DNA from: Dreissena polymorpha
Taxonomy: Eukaryota > Mollusca > Bivalvia > Myida > Dreissenidae
Reading direction: 5' to 3'
Assembly: GCF_020536995.1 (NCBI RefSeq)
Contig: NC_068363.1
Span: 3,710,349 to 3,774,348 of the forward strand
DNA: 64,000 bases
Shown here piece after piece: positions 45,670 through 57,784 of the stretch. The position numbers were made by a program, and so were the translations under genes. The stretch's first letter is position 1, and every line of letters begins with the position of its first letter. The notes beneath the pieces were generated by a model. It was not told the DNA's origin, made no database searches, and saw nothing but the letters and a program-made list of their open reading frames with translations.

Positions 45670-48600
45670 ACACCGTAAACGGCTTCAAGACTGCAATGAT
45701 AGATCCACAGCTGGATTAATCTCTCTCCCGTTGCGACCTACGCCATACAAGGCCCTGAAACGTATCGATTCAGATTCAGATAATTTGAAGTAAAAGCTTT
45801 AGCAAGTAGGAAACCCAATAACTATACATTTTCTAAAAAACATTCCAAGTTGTTATTTGCGTGATACACGAGAAAGAAATCGACAATTATCAAAGTTCTC
45901 GGGTTTTGTATTCAAATTATGTTTTTTTGAGTTCATTAGCAAACAAATCATAATTGTTATATGTGATTTAGTCAACATATTATTGTATAATTCTTAGAAA
46001 CCCTGTTACTACATTTATTAAAAAATATTTCTTGACGATTCCAATTTGCACAGCTGTGTTAATAATCGGAATGCGTTGTTACCGACAGGCGTAGACGGAC
46101 AAACAAATTAAATAACAGACCTATGCATTAACCATATATCGATTTTCTTGTGCACAGAAAATTAGGGTTCTTCTGGCGCTTAACTGACTTGCAGAGAAAG
46201 GGCTTTTTTTTCTCTTTAAAATAACAAGTGGTTGATACGAGTATACATAGCTTGGCGATTAACAGTGGCGATATACCTGGTTCTCCGCTTTATTTGAATT
46301 AAATAATGCAAACTATAACGTAGCATTTGATTTGCTTTAAGTTGCGTCATGCCTTTCAACATAAAGTGTGCTTATTGCTTTCATTATGTTCATTTGTTTC
46401 CTTTTTAATACGTAAACCAAAATTGCTAATGTACATGTAATTACTAGTGACATTATAGGTATACAGGTGTAATGCACAAAACTATAAAGTGGTGAGTTAT
46501 TGGATAAATATGGTAATAAATGGATGCATTTTCATAAATTTACACGCAAGAATAGTATCAAGTAACGACAGATGCAATTAAGATACTATTTTTTTGTCAC
46601 CAAGTGATGTCAAGAAGCACAAATTAAGGCGCTAGGATGTTGCAGTATGTTTGTAACAAATATTACTATAAAATAAGCATATGCCATATGCCAACATGGA
46701 TTTGTAATATGTTAATTGTCATTTAGCAACCTGAAATGTACTGGCGAACATAACCTTTAATATATGAATGCATTTCTTTGCGCATAGCACGTTCAATTTG
46801 CATGAAGTCAACTGCATAATATATACACCAAGACAGTTAATTTTGTGAAGTTTCGATAAGTGCAGCAAATACTACGTTTCATCAAAACACGTTACAATAC
46901 ATTTAAAGGTATATTCGCTGGAGAATGCTTTTCAAAACGTTTATGCTTACAACACACTCGTCCATCAGTGTGTAAATGCTGCGCCATTCGATTTGAGTGA
47001 AAACTCTTGTTTAACTTCCGCAAGTATTATGATGACATATGCAATTAAAAAGTTATCACTACGCAAACATTAGCCATATAAATCGTTGAAAGAAGCCATA
47101 TGCATCCTTTAATACACATGCATATGTGGAAGAAAAGAATTAATATTGCGGTTTGAAAGCGTGTTAAGTCGGACGTACTATCGGACTACTTACCGTCTAT
47201 TTCTAGAATAAAGCACCGTAATCGCTTGATTGAATAAGTTTTTTCCAAATTATGTGCCATAAAGAAGTGACCACCAGATAAATGTCTGAAAATCACTTCT
47301 TATCTCTGTTGCCTTGCACCAAAAAATATACACAATAAACATAAAAAGGGGTGAGCACACGCGATCCGTGCTTTACAATGAATTTAAACTTTCAACCGTT
47401 TTATTAATCGCGTTATTGTTAGTTTGGGTGGATTAATGATACCAATTCACGATTGACTCTAGAAACTAATACGTTTCCCAGTAAGCTTAAACACATGTTT
47501 TCTGTATTATTTTAAAGAGGTTAAAGTGCTCACTAGATATCAACTTTAGTTGTTGACGCACACACATTTCTGAAGTGTCAAATTGAGGGACTATACAACA
47601 CAAAGTGATTAGATGTTTTTTTGCAGATTACCATGGACTTCTTAAACCGTCTAACTTGTGGCAAATGCGAGGTGTGTTCTGAGCTTGCCATCTTCTATGT
47701 CATTGTTTCTTTAAAGCTATTTCGTAACGATACATTTTGACTTTTATTCTGAAGTCTGGAATGAAAAACGATTGGTTTACTGTATTTCTATAATTGTTTG
47801 CATATGTTTCAGTTTGCTATTTAAAGAGTTATTGTCGTCTTACAATTGATATTTTGATCCATAAATTTAATTATAAATATCAGTTAATTAAGTGTCGCAT
47901 AATGATAATTAAATAGGCGAAACTGAATTTTGATCATGAAACAGGCGAAACAAAATCAAGCAATATAAATGTACATCTTTATTTTCATGTTGGAATTTTA
48001 ACACCTATACATTTAAACACCTAAATGGTATTCCCTCATAAATATGTATAGAAACAACTGGCTTCAACGAAAAAAGCCTGTCACATAATACATTTCAGTC
48101 ACTCAAAAGATTGGCAAATGATGAAAGCATCGGTCCATGTGATAATTTTTACGGATGGTTTGACTGGCAAACGATAAAGCTAAGTGTGTAATAACTTAAT
48201 ACTTGACTGAAGCTAAAGTGTTTGTGAAAAATGTCTAGTAATTTGGACATTGGTATATACATTTTGAAGCCATATTGTATAATTCATCTCACTTATGCTT
48301 AGTGACATCTCAAATTATACACGCTTCTCAATTACAAGACTACTTATGTATACGATGACCAAAGCAGACTTTTCGGATTAAAGATTTCTCAGTCCCTACA
48401 AAGAAGCATTCTTGGACCTCATATTTTTTCCAATAAATGAAGACTGATTTGAACAATAAATCGCTATAAATAATATGCACATTAACGAACATATACTGTC
48501 TCATTTTTCTACAAGTGATGCACGGATCGTTATTTCAGGATATTTTGCTAACAGGATCATGATAAACGTAATATGCCATATTGGATCTACTTGATACTTT

Positions 48601-48790
48601 GATAAAATGTCCACTTATACATAATTCGTAATTAAATGCAACCTTTTATTAAACATCTTTGAAACGAAACCGTTTCGTGAACTTAATATGAAATTACATG
48701 TACGCTAGGATGTAAACAGTTAAACATACAGGAGCTGAAAATCTTAAGATATAAAACAGAAATGCAGTACAAATATCGGTCGACACTTTA
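45670..48790. other. 3.1-kb intergenic region, nothing recognised
   Basis: AT-rich. The only mildly exon-like spot is 47632-47671 on the plus strand (CAGATTACCATGGACTTC... with CGKCEVC, then GTGTGT), which I cannot support as a gene. Confidence 0.4.
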
Positions 48791-48815
48791 TACACAGTGT
48801 TACCTTTTCCAGCAC

Positions 48816-51800
48816 TTAGAAACCAAATAAATCACGAAATCGTTGGAAAACAGTCCTTTTGTCCCTACGCCTCTTTCCGGTCACACCAAGGTTTTGCGCT
48901 TCCTTGTGAAACATCTCAGCTTCATCAGCGACCTGAGCTCGCTTACGGAACCGATACAGCGTCTGAACTCTCTCATACCAACCCATCTTCTTCTGCAGCT
49001 TTTCGTTCTCAATCATTAAATCAATGTGTTCAACCATGGACAGCGGGTTTGGGCGCAAGGCAATTTTCCCTAGACGGGTGTTGCAATTTCGTACAATTAT
49101 CATCATATCTTCAATGGTATCAACCATTTCGTCAAGCTCCTCTACCATCTTTTCCAACACCTGTTCCTGGGTAAGAAGCTTTCCAGACGCCTCTTCATAT
49201 TTGTGTTTCTTTTCTGCATAGGTTTTTAATTCTTCGACAAGAAGAAATTCAAATATATACGGCGTGTTAGCATGTATGTTCCAAATGCAATTCTCAGGAC
49301 AAATTCTACAAAAGCCGTTGCTCATTGCCGAACAGTTAATTTTGTCAGCGTCATTCGCGTAAGCACAATTTTCATGGCATGTAAAATTGCAATGGGTGCA
49401 GTTTGTGACATGACGACCACGTGGTAGGTCTCTTTTCACATGTTTAGTTGTCTTTACAACGTATGTAAAATCTTTGTTGTCGGCAATGATGGATTTATTG
49501 TCTTCAAAGAATCTAATTTCTGCTTTCAATTCATTGATTTTGTTGAGACCAACGTCGAGTTTTGGTTGAAGGTTTCGGATCGTTGCTTCTAAGCGACATC
49601 TCTCATATAGCACATCACTGGTTAGTTGCAAGCTTTTGGTCGCTAAGGTATCGATATGTTTGAAGAACTTTCTGAAACTGACAAGCCCCATGTCCCAAAA
49701 CATCGGTGATAAACATGTTTGAGACAGATCTGTATTTTTCGCAAACAGCCCAGAATTATTAAATGTGAATCTTTCACCAAAGGGTAATCCAGACTCATCT
49801 AAAGCGGCGAACACGGGAGGATCCATGCCGTCTGCAAATGTGATCAGAGAACATATGTTACTTTCTATGTCATTTCCGAATAATGACATGATCGACTGAA
49901 ATATGTAGCTCTGAATTGGCGTTAATCGAGCATCCGGTGCCTTCAGTAAAAAACAAACGGCATCTATGTATAAGACACCCATTGGCGGTTTCGCTGAAAA
50001 TAACTCTCGAATTTGTTCCACGATTTCCTGGTCCCGTTCAATGCCCCGTGTATCACCGAAACCGGGAGTATCGATAATATTGATAGTGTACGGTAATCTG
50101 CTTCCATTTTGCGGATGAATGGTATAGCATGTTATCCACTCAGTTTGGGAAAGTGCCTAAACAAGCAATACATGTATGAAAATTAAATGATTAATATATT
50201 TTCGTTGAAAAAAAAATGCATTTCGTATTTAAACTTGGTTTAAGCATAGAACTTAATATCAATACATTATCACCTATCATGTATACTGTTGTTGAACATT
50301 TTAATACGTTCAATCGCGCAAAGATCTTATCTCATTTTGTAATAATAGTTTTTTGAGAATTTTCAAAAGTGTGTCACCAGCATACACATACACATTTACC
50401 TGATTTTTAATCTTTTGCTGTTCTTCCTCTTCCAGATTGACAATGGTAAACCTGAAATTATCATTCCATGTTACCCCTAATATGAAGTTTGCCAACCCAT
50501 CCACGAGGGTACTCTTCCCTGTTCCTGTTTCACCTATCATCAAAATTGTTTTTTCCTGCCAATTAGCATCTTTCGGTGAGCCTGAAATAGTAAGAATACG
50601 TGTTTATATACTTCATAAGCAAACATATTAGCGCACATTTCTCGTTGTTTGTATTTCGCATTTATATTAAATATGCTGATATGAAAATGTGCATACATGT
50701 TAAATATACCACTCTCAACGCGACCCAAACAGCTCTTACCAACTTCAAATTTTCTCGTTTTTGCTTTTCCGTTTCGTGCTCCTTTTACTTCACACATTGG
50801 TAAGGCATACCGTATCGGTGACACAGCCTCCGCATCAAGACAAACTGAGAATCCAACCAGACTAGAAGCGGTTGAAACATGCGTTTTAATTACGTCGCTT
50901 TCTTCGCTGTAAGGTCCCTCGCCATCGTTGCAAACGACTCTCACCCGAAACACAAACTCTGTATTTGACCTAACATCGGTAAGAACCTGTGTGCACTCTG
51001 TGAATTCTCCGGTATACACCTTCCATTTGCTCCTTGCATGACGTCCTTGTAGCATATTTGAAAATAATCCCCTTCTTCGTAAAACGAAGGCTTTGTCCAG
51101 GAAAGCATTATCGAGTCTGATGTTACCTCAAGAGCCGTAGGACGTCCGGGTGTTTTCTAAAAACCATTTACTTGTAAATTAAAAGTTATACACGTATCAG
51201 TTTAAATTGGTAACAGCCCATTATTTATTCCAATAAATCATAAGAAAGAAGGATTAAATTTTAAATTTGAATTAAATATATAAATGCTTACCAACTGTAG
51301 TGCGCCTTTAGCTAAATGTGTGGTTTGTTTTGCGGACTTTTGATTTTGGTTGATGGCATGAATCGGCTCTCTGTATAATACATATTAATATTCAAAATAT
51401 ATGATATATACACTTGTAATACTTTCTTTCGAAAAATTAAGATAACCAATACGATAATATGTTTTGCCATGGAACTAAAATGTGGACTTACTGTTTGATT
51501 GCTCCATTAATTGGCATAATTTTGTGTGAGCGTGTTGCCTTTTGTGCCCGATGTTGATTAATGCAAGAATCACATAAATTGGCTGCACACTGCTGGCATT
51601 CAAAGTTTGCTTCAGTTTCTAGGTTTTGCAAGAGACATAAGCTGCAAGGAAGAATAGCTCCACTCTTTTTGTTTGCTGGATGTTCGGATATATCTTCAAG
51701 ATCGTGTGATTTCGTAACAGGCAACGACCTATGAATTGTTGAACATATATCACATAACATCTCATTTTCACAACTTGGGCAAAACGTTGATGCTGGGACA

Positions 51801-52174
51801 GTTTTGTGTTGAATTCCACATGGTTCGCAAAAAAGAAGAGCTCGTTCTGAATCATCCACATCAAGATCATTTTGTATTCCGGCGCGTATGGCAATAGCTT
51901 GTAAAGAGAGTTCTTCGACTGCAATCTTATTCGAGTTATTCCCGTTATTAACTGCACCGAGTTCATCAGAAGTTTCATTTTCTAAGATATCTAATAATCT
52001 TGGTTTACTTCCACCGACATCGTTTGTAAAGTCCTCTGTGTTATTTGACGAATCCACCACGATTTCGATATCACTTGACGCTGATTCAAATGACGAATCA
52101 GAATCCAGTTCATCATGATTTTGTAATTCCGCGTTTGCTATTTCAGCCCCAGCTGATTTTGTCACATCTTCCAT
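48816..52174 (-). CDS. B-box/FN3/P-loop GTPase multidomain protein, copy A
   Basis: Exons: 51492-52174 (start MEDVTKSAGAEI), 51292-51370, 50740-51156, 50400-50581 and 48816-50156. Order of parts in a product of about 900 residues: an acidic Ser-rich N-terminus; two B-box zinc fingers (CEPCGIQH...CPSC..LCDIC, then CSLC...CQQC..LCDSCINQH); an FN3 domain (KTPGRPTALEVTSDSIMLSW...NTEFVFRVRVV); a GTPase domain with GETGTGKST (G1), DTPGFGDT (G3) and ITFADG (probable G4); a Cys/His cluster (TNCTHCNFTCHENC...CRICPENC); and a coiled coil. Oddity: the FN3 exon is 5 bases longer than in copy B between the conserved YK and the next W, which shifts the frame. Copy A may be a pseudogene or carry an assembly error. 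The GTPase is AIG1/septin-like in motif style, but the exact family is not certain. Role unknown; this mix of domains suggests innate immunity, by analogy only. Confidence 0.82.
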
Positions 52175-52440
52175 ACTGACTTGCGCTGCATGTACATACA
52201 ATAGAAGAAGTTGCACTATTTTCAAAATATGAAAATAAACACAAGAACTTAAATATGGAAAGAGATATGCGTTCAGGCTTTAATTTTTAATATATTATCA
52301 GGATATAGTGTAATGAAATCAACTGTAGAACACAATATAGGTTCAAAATTGTAAGGCAGATATTAAATAAAAACATGAGCACCGCCTAGCAGGATCTATT
52401 TTTCTTTTTAAAGGTGAAGGGACCTATCTCAATACTTCAA
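52175..52440. other. Upstream region of GTPase copy A
   Basis: An acceptor-like TGCAG lies 15 bases before the ATG (TGCAGCGCAAGTCAGTATGG read on minus), so an untranslated first exon further upstream is likely. No clear core promoter seen. Confidence 0.35.
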
Positions 52441-52645
52441 TCAAAAAGGGGGAGGGGTGAAGGTGGAGAGGGGTGTATAGTGAGGGGGTGTGGTCATTTA
52501 TTACATTACTTTCAAAAAACTTTGTTGGGGGGGGGTGGGGGGTGAAGGGGGGGCTATAGTGTTGGGGTGTGGTCATTTATTTAAAAAATAAGAAGAAAAT
52601 GGAAAAAAAAAAATTAAAAATGGGGGGGGGGGGGGGGGAGGGAAT
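52441..52645. repeat. G-rich low-complexity tract
   Basis: Runs such as GGGGGAGGGGTGAAGG and a G-run at 52622-52638, with AGTGAGGGGGTGTGGTCATTT repeated. Four or more G-runs lie on one strand, so quadruplex formation is possible. Confidence 0.7.
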
Positions 52646-52649
52646 TCTA

Positions 52650-53560
52650 ACGTGGGGCGTAGGGGATGGTTTGGGTGGAGTCTATTGTGGTATTTCAGGT
52701 AACTGTTGTTTTGTCAAAGTATGAATCAAATCTGATCATAAATAAAGAAGTTCTGGCAATTTTAGCAAAATTTAATACTTTGACCTTGACCTGGAGAGTC
52801 AAGGTCATTCAAAGGTCAAGGTCAAATTTAACTAGCCAGGTACAGTACCCTCATAATAGTAAGTAAGTATTTGAAGTTTGAAAGCAATAGCCTTGATACT
52901 TTAGAAGTAAAGTGGATCTAAACACAAAATTAAACCAAATATTTAAAGTTTCTAAGTAAAAAAAGGGTCATAATTCTGTCAAAATGCCAGTCAGAGTTAC
53001 ATAACTTTGCCTGCACAGTCCTCGTATGATATTTATTTAGTGTTGGAAGTATGGAAGAAATAGCTTTCATACTTAAGGAATAAAGTGGACCTAAACACAA
53101 AACTTAACCAAATTTTCAATTTTCTAAGTATAAAAGGGGCCATAATTTTGTGAAAATGACAGTGGGAGTTACATTACTTTGCCTTGCCTGCACAGTCCCT
53201 TATGATAGTTAGTAAGTGTGGCAAGTATGAAAGCAATAGCTTTGATACTTAAGGAATAAAGTGGACCTTAACACAAAACTTAACCAAATTTTCAATTTTC
53301 AAAGTATAAAAAGGGCACATAATTCTGTCAAAATGCCAGCCAGAGTTATCAAATTTTTCCTTACCCAGTACCCTCATGATAGTAAGTAAGTGTGCCATGT
53401 TTGAATGCAATAGTGATGATTCTTTATGAGAAAAGGGGACCTAAACACAAAACTTAACCGGACGCCGACGCACACGCCGACGCAGACACCGACGCTCAGG
53501 TGGTGACATTAGCTAATTGTTTTTCAAAAAAAAAGATGAGCTAAAAATAACTGAAACAAG
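52650..53560. repeat. Tandem-module repeat, four modules
   Basis: Modules of about 150-200 bases with AAGTGGACCTAAACACAAAA, TTAACCAAATTTTCAA, GGGCCATAATTCTGTCAAAA and CTTTGCCTGCACAGTCC. The tail is GGACGCCGACGCACACGCCG and GATGAGCTAAAAAT. A further ACAAGAGGGCGAAAGGCCCT start follows at 53565, belonging to another repeat. Confidence 0.8.
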
Positions 53561-53984
53561 AGGGCGAAAGGCCCTAGACGTTCACATGAGACCCGAAGGG
53601 ACTTAACTATTCGAAGCAACTTTTATGAAAATTGGAATCATTTTAAAACTCGGTCGAGATATCATAGAATAAATCGTATGCGCATTCAAAGAAAAAGAAG
53701 AATAATATTCAAGTGTGTTTGTGTTTCATTTCTTTAAGTCATTCTGCGTCTTCACAGTGTTACTCTAATGGGTATTTTATCTCTGGCCTATCAGATGCGT
53801 AATTAAGCTGTCAGATAAAGGAGCCATGCACTATAATTATATAATGAAATTACCTTTAAATGTTTAGTATATACTTATTTGGAAGCCGAATATGTGATAA
53901 CTGTATTGCTGTGTTATAATAAATTACATGCTATGTATTGCACTTGGTAATGCATTATGGTCTTGTGGAGCAGAAAAGGAGGAG

Positions 53985-54180
53985 GTAGTATGAGTACGTC
54001 CGTCGTTGAAGTCTATATCGTCTGGCCTCAGTTACTAGCGCCGACTCTTCCGTTCCCCACAAGAGCACAGACGACGGCGACCGTGCCGGACCCGGCCCGC
54101 GCACCAATCCCCGCCCAAAGCCTACTCCCGCAAACAATAATTAAACAAGCGTTCCCACATCCACCATTTTGCATCTCGTC
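53985..54180. promoter_or_regulatory. Isolated GC/CpG-rich stretch
   Basis: A short CpG-rich patch (GACGACGGCGACCGTGCCGG, CACCAATCCCCGCCCAAAG) in an AT-rich setting, with a CCAAT-like and a GC-box-like motif. It could be an orphan promoter or a remnant. No matching first exon was found, and the frames over it look incidental. Confidence 0.25.
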
Positions 54181-54505
54181 ACAAAAGGTTGTCCATTTAA
54201 AAGAATCTATTTCCATTGCATTAAGTCGGTTGAAGTTTAAGTATTTCAAAGAAGGCTTTAGATGATAAATACTATTAATTGGATGATAATTATTGGAAAA
54301 TATATCCAATTATTGTTTCCGCGGTTAATTTGATAGATAAAAACACTAGTTATACTTAAAATATTAAATAGTATAACGTAATTTAAAACTAAGCCAATAT
54401 ATTTATAAAATTCCAGGCTCTAAGTATATTCGTAGCTTAGTATCTTGGTATTGACTACGTCATAGATAATTATGCCAAAGGTTTGCTTTCGATGGACTTA
54501 TAATG

Positions 54506-55991
54506 CAGGCCTTCCAGCAGCCACTCACAAAAAAGTAGGAAAAAAGTAGGATGTTTCCTGAGAGAAAAGTAGGAAATAGAAGGAATGTTTTTTCCAAAAA
54601 AGTAGGAAAAGTAGGAATATTTTCAGTTAAAATGTTAATTAATCATGGCAAATAACTTACCCGAGGAGGCGTTTTAAATGCAAAACCCTACCATTCTTTA
54701 TGCCATGTGGACTATTCTTGTATACCACTACTGGCCAGTTTCTGTTGCTGAACTGTGTGGTCATCTTCCATCAGCCTGAAACTTTTTTTTAATTCTCAAA
54801 TTAACAAACATAACATAACCATGCTAGTAAAGCATTTACTAGCATGTTAATGGTAAATTAGTATGTGGTTACAAGCTACATGTAAAGGACTATATTCAGT
54901 ACAGTGAGTTAGTAAGCCAGATGAGTTACAATGATTAGAGCACTAATGCTAATGCAGATCTATACAGTACACATGTTGTATACAATGGAAATGGTTAAAC
55001 ACAAGAGAATGTTAGTTGTTGATAAAAGGTAAAGTTACTGATTCAAAACACAAGAGGCATATGAATACACAACTATATGCATAATTATATATGTATTTGT
55101 GAACTCCAGAAGCAAGCAGCTGAATACACAAAATAGTATGCAGCAAATTCATTTGAGGAATCCTGTACACACCAGTCACCAATACTATTTCCATTATTGT
55201 CAAGCTTCACAAGCCAAGACCTGTTGAACTTAGTTTTTCCACCTGGCATAGCTAGTTTATATCATGCGGTTATATCATGTGGAAAGCAACTACATCTATG
55301 ATCTGCAAATAAAAAGCAACTTTTTCAAAGCCATTGTATGTTAGTAGAATGAATTTTTTTTACTGTCACTATTCAAATGGCTATTTTTATATTCTTTAAA
55401 AAACATGAGGTTCCCAAGCAAGTAAATAGTGACAGCAAAAGAAATGCAAAGCTGCAGCTATAAAATTGGAATAGTATTTTCCTTTAGCTGGTTATAGCTT
55501 TGCAAATAGTTTTGGTTACTTTCAAATGATAATGTATTTCTATAACTGGAAATCAAAGAAATCACATCTCTAATATTTGATACATACTTTTTTGGAAATG
55601 AAAACAACATATGAAAACAACCAAAATACCCTCAGCATGGCATCATTGGGTTTATACATGTATAGCATTGTGAGGATTCTATGCTTCTGGAGTTCAGCAA
55701 AAAAAGATTTAAAATACCTGAGAGACTCACCTTCATGATGATGAAAGATGATGCTGTTGGGGAGGGACATGTTTGCCACATCTTTCGACAACAGAAACCA
55801 GCCAGTTTGACATCTTTTGTTCATTTTCTGCAAATATAACTAGCACAAAGTTCATATTTGATTATTTTTTGCGGACTTTATTGTCCAAAAAGTAGGAATA
55901 GTAGGAGGTTTTTCGCAAAAAGTAGGAAAAAGTAGGAAGCTATTAAAAAAGTAGGAAAAAGTAGGAAAAAGTAGGAACGCTGGAAGGCCTG
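54506..55991. mobile_element. hAT-like element with AAAGTAGGA arrays
   Basis: Ends CAGGCCTTCCAGC and its inverse (GCTGGAAGGCCTG), with outside TATAATG (54499-54505) and TACAATG (55992-55998). Both ends carry arrays of AAAAAGTAGGAAAA. The minus strand has splice-bounded open stretches (for example about 55731-55826, MNKRCQTGWFLLSKDVANMS, then GGTGAGT), so it may derive from an element with a gene. No domain recognised. Confidence 0.65.
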
Positions 55992-55998
55992 TACAATG

Positions 55999-56350
55999 TT
56001 TCACTATTACGGCCATGTTTTTCATCGGATCTGCAACACATCCGAACTCGATCTCTTTCAAACTCAGCCGAGAGGTTTAGAACAAATGTTCTGAGCAAAT
56101 TTGATGATCAATTGGCAAAATTATGACTCCTAAGGTGTCGACAAGGTTTCATTTAAACCACATACGGAAAACTTGCTGCCCTAGGAATCGGAAACGTTTT
56201 TCATTTCGGCTGATTTAAGATTCGGATAAATTTTCTGACTGTGCTTCATATACATTTGGCATATTTTGAGTTCCCATTTTAAATGTTGACCACGGACTAC
56301 AAAAGACGGACAAAGGTGGTAGCAAAAGGTTATGATGAACACGTTGTGCT
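55999..56350. repeat. Degenerate tandem-module repeat
   Basis: Contains ACGGCCATGTTTTTCATCGG, CCGAACTCGATC and TTCTGAGCAAATTTGATGATC, related to the 23930-24835 modules, and ends near CACGGACTACAAAAGACGGAC and ATGATGAACACGTTGTGCTC. Confidence 0.5.
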
Positions 56351-56694
56351 CTAGAAAGCTTAAACATGAACACACAGTATTTATGGTCAAAAGCGATGTG
56401 TTCTTATCAGGAAAAAAGACCATAAGAATGAATACAGTCAAAGTACATCGAAACTTAAGCTGCGACATTAGAGCAGATAACTCATATCAGCACGAGGCCC
56501 TTTATTACTGCCAAGTGACTTATTGGCAAACAGTCTGACATTCCAAAAACGTACTAGACACAGCACAAAAAGCAACAAACACAAACAAATTTGAATAAAA
56601 CGAGGTATATTATACAGTGTACAAAAAAGACACAAGGCCATTATTCTGCCAAAACTCATCGCAACCGAAATTCCGTTTTTTACGGTCATCTTAA

Positions 56695-56918
56695 CCCATT
56701 CATGCCTAGCGTCTAGAAAAAAGGCCTTGGCAAACAGCGTAGACCCAGATGATGCGCCGCGGGATGCGGCGTCTCATCAGGGTCTGTGCTGTTTTTTAAA
56801 AGGAATTTCTGTAAGAAATATTCTAAATATATAAATAAATATATACTATGCATCCCTAATTTTTGAAATACATTGATCCAATTTAGAAGGATGGGAGAGT
56901 CCACTAGGCACACATGGG
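56695..56918. mobile_element. piggyBac-type MITE flanked by TTAA
   Basis: Ends CCCATTCATGCCTAG and the inverse of CTAGGCACACATGGG, with TTAA on both sides (56691-56694 and 56919-56922). CCC...GGG ends with TTAA duplications are typical of piggyBac derivatives. The interior holds a GATGCGCCGCGGGATGCGGC hairpin. Non-coding. Confidence 0.75.
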
Positions 56919-57181
56919 TTAACATTACGATAATCCAACTGTGAAAGTTTTAGCGAGATCCATCCAGTAGTTAAAGAGGTGTTAAACCAGAACATTTTGG
57001 GACTAAGCATTTTATTTAATTTTTTTTTTAATGGATAAACAGAGAAAGGGCAATAATTCTTCCGAAACTCGTTGCAGCAAAAGATTACATGTGCTTAGCA
57101 TCTACTCATTAAGGTCACTCAACAGTGAAAGCTTTAGCGATATCGACCAAGTAGATAAAGAGAAGTTGAAAACACACATTT

Positions 57182-57577
57182 CGTTCCTCAAAAAGTTGTA
57201 ACTCTGGTCTCTTTCCTACCATTGAGTAATTAAATGGTAATTAAATTGAATGCGTTTTAATTCCTTTTTATTATTTTTTAATTTGGGTTGCAATGCTATG
57301 AGGTTAAATTTTATTTACACTTATATGTATCATGAATATTGCTGGGCCAAGTGTGAGGTTGAGCGCTCTAAAACCGGTTTAAACCCCCAATGCTTTGCAT
57401 TGACCGTTCGAAGGCGGTGACCCCAGCTTTATTCTAATATGTGTGTAGATCTATGTTGTTTTGCATTGAGCTGTTTTGTACTGATTTGGCAATTGGTCAT
57501 TTGCCTTTAATAAAGGACCAACTAATTGTAAATAATGAGAATGCAATAACGCTCCAGCAGCTGGAGTTTCACTTCTT
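57182..57577. repeat. Dispersed 400-bp repeat, copy 2
   Basis: Same landmarks as 38945-39345, with scattered substitutions. See copy 1. Confidence 0.8.
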
Positions 57578-57784
57578 TTTATTTACACAGTATTACAAAA
57601 TTATTTTATAATTCTATTATTAAATAATGTTATATATTCTTGACATATTCTAGACCAATGAACATAACTCTGAAAAAACTCGTCGGAGCCAAGTCATTTA
57701 CTTTACGAAAGTTTAAGCGAGATCCATCAGTGGTTTAAGTACGGACGAACGGACTGACAATTGCAATGCCGTATGCCCTTCACT

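Larger units (their letters stand above)
56560..57780. repeat. Interrupted tandem-module repeat
   Basis: Modules with CAATAATTCTTCCGAAACTCG, GTGAAAGCTTTAGCGA and GATCCATCAGTGG at about 56610-56690, 56930-57180 and 57650-57740, with a GGACGAACGGACTGACAATTG tail. Two insertions split it: the TTAA-flanked MITE (56695-56918) and the 400-bp dispersed repeat (57182-57577). Confidence 0.55.

Noticed and set aside
53957-54309. Proline-rich and overlapping minus-strand frames
   Set aside because: They lie over a short GC-rich patch with no splice signals or homology I recognise; kept only as a weak regulatory candidate.
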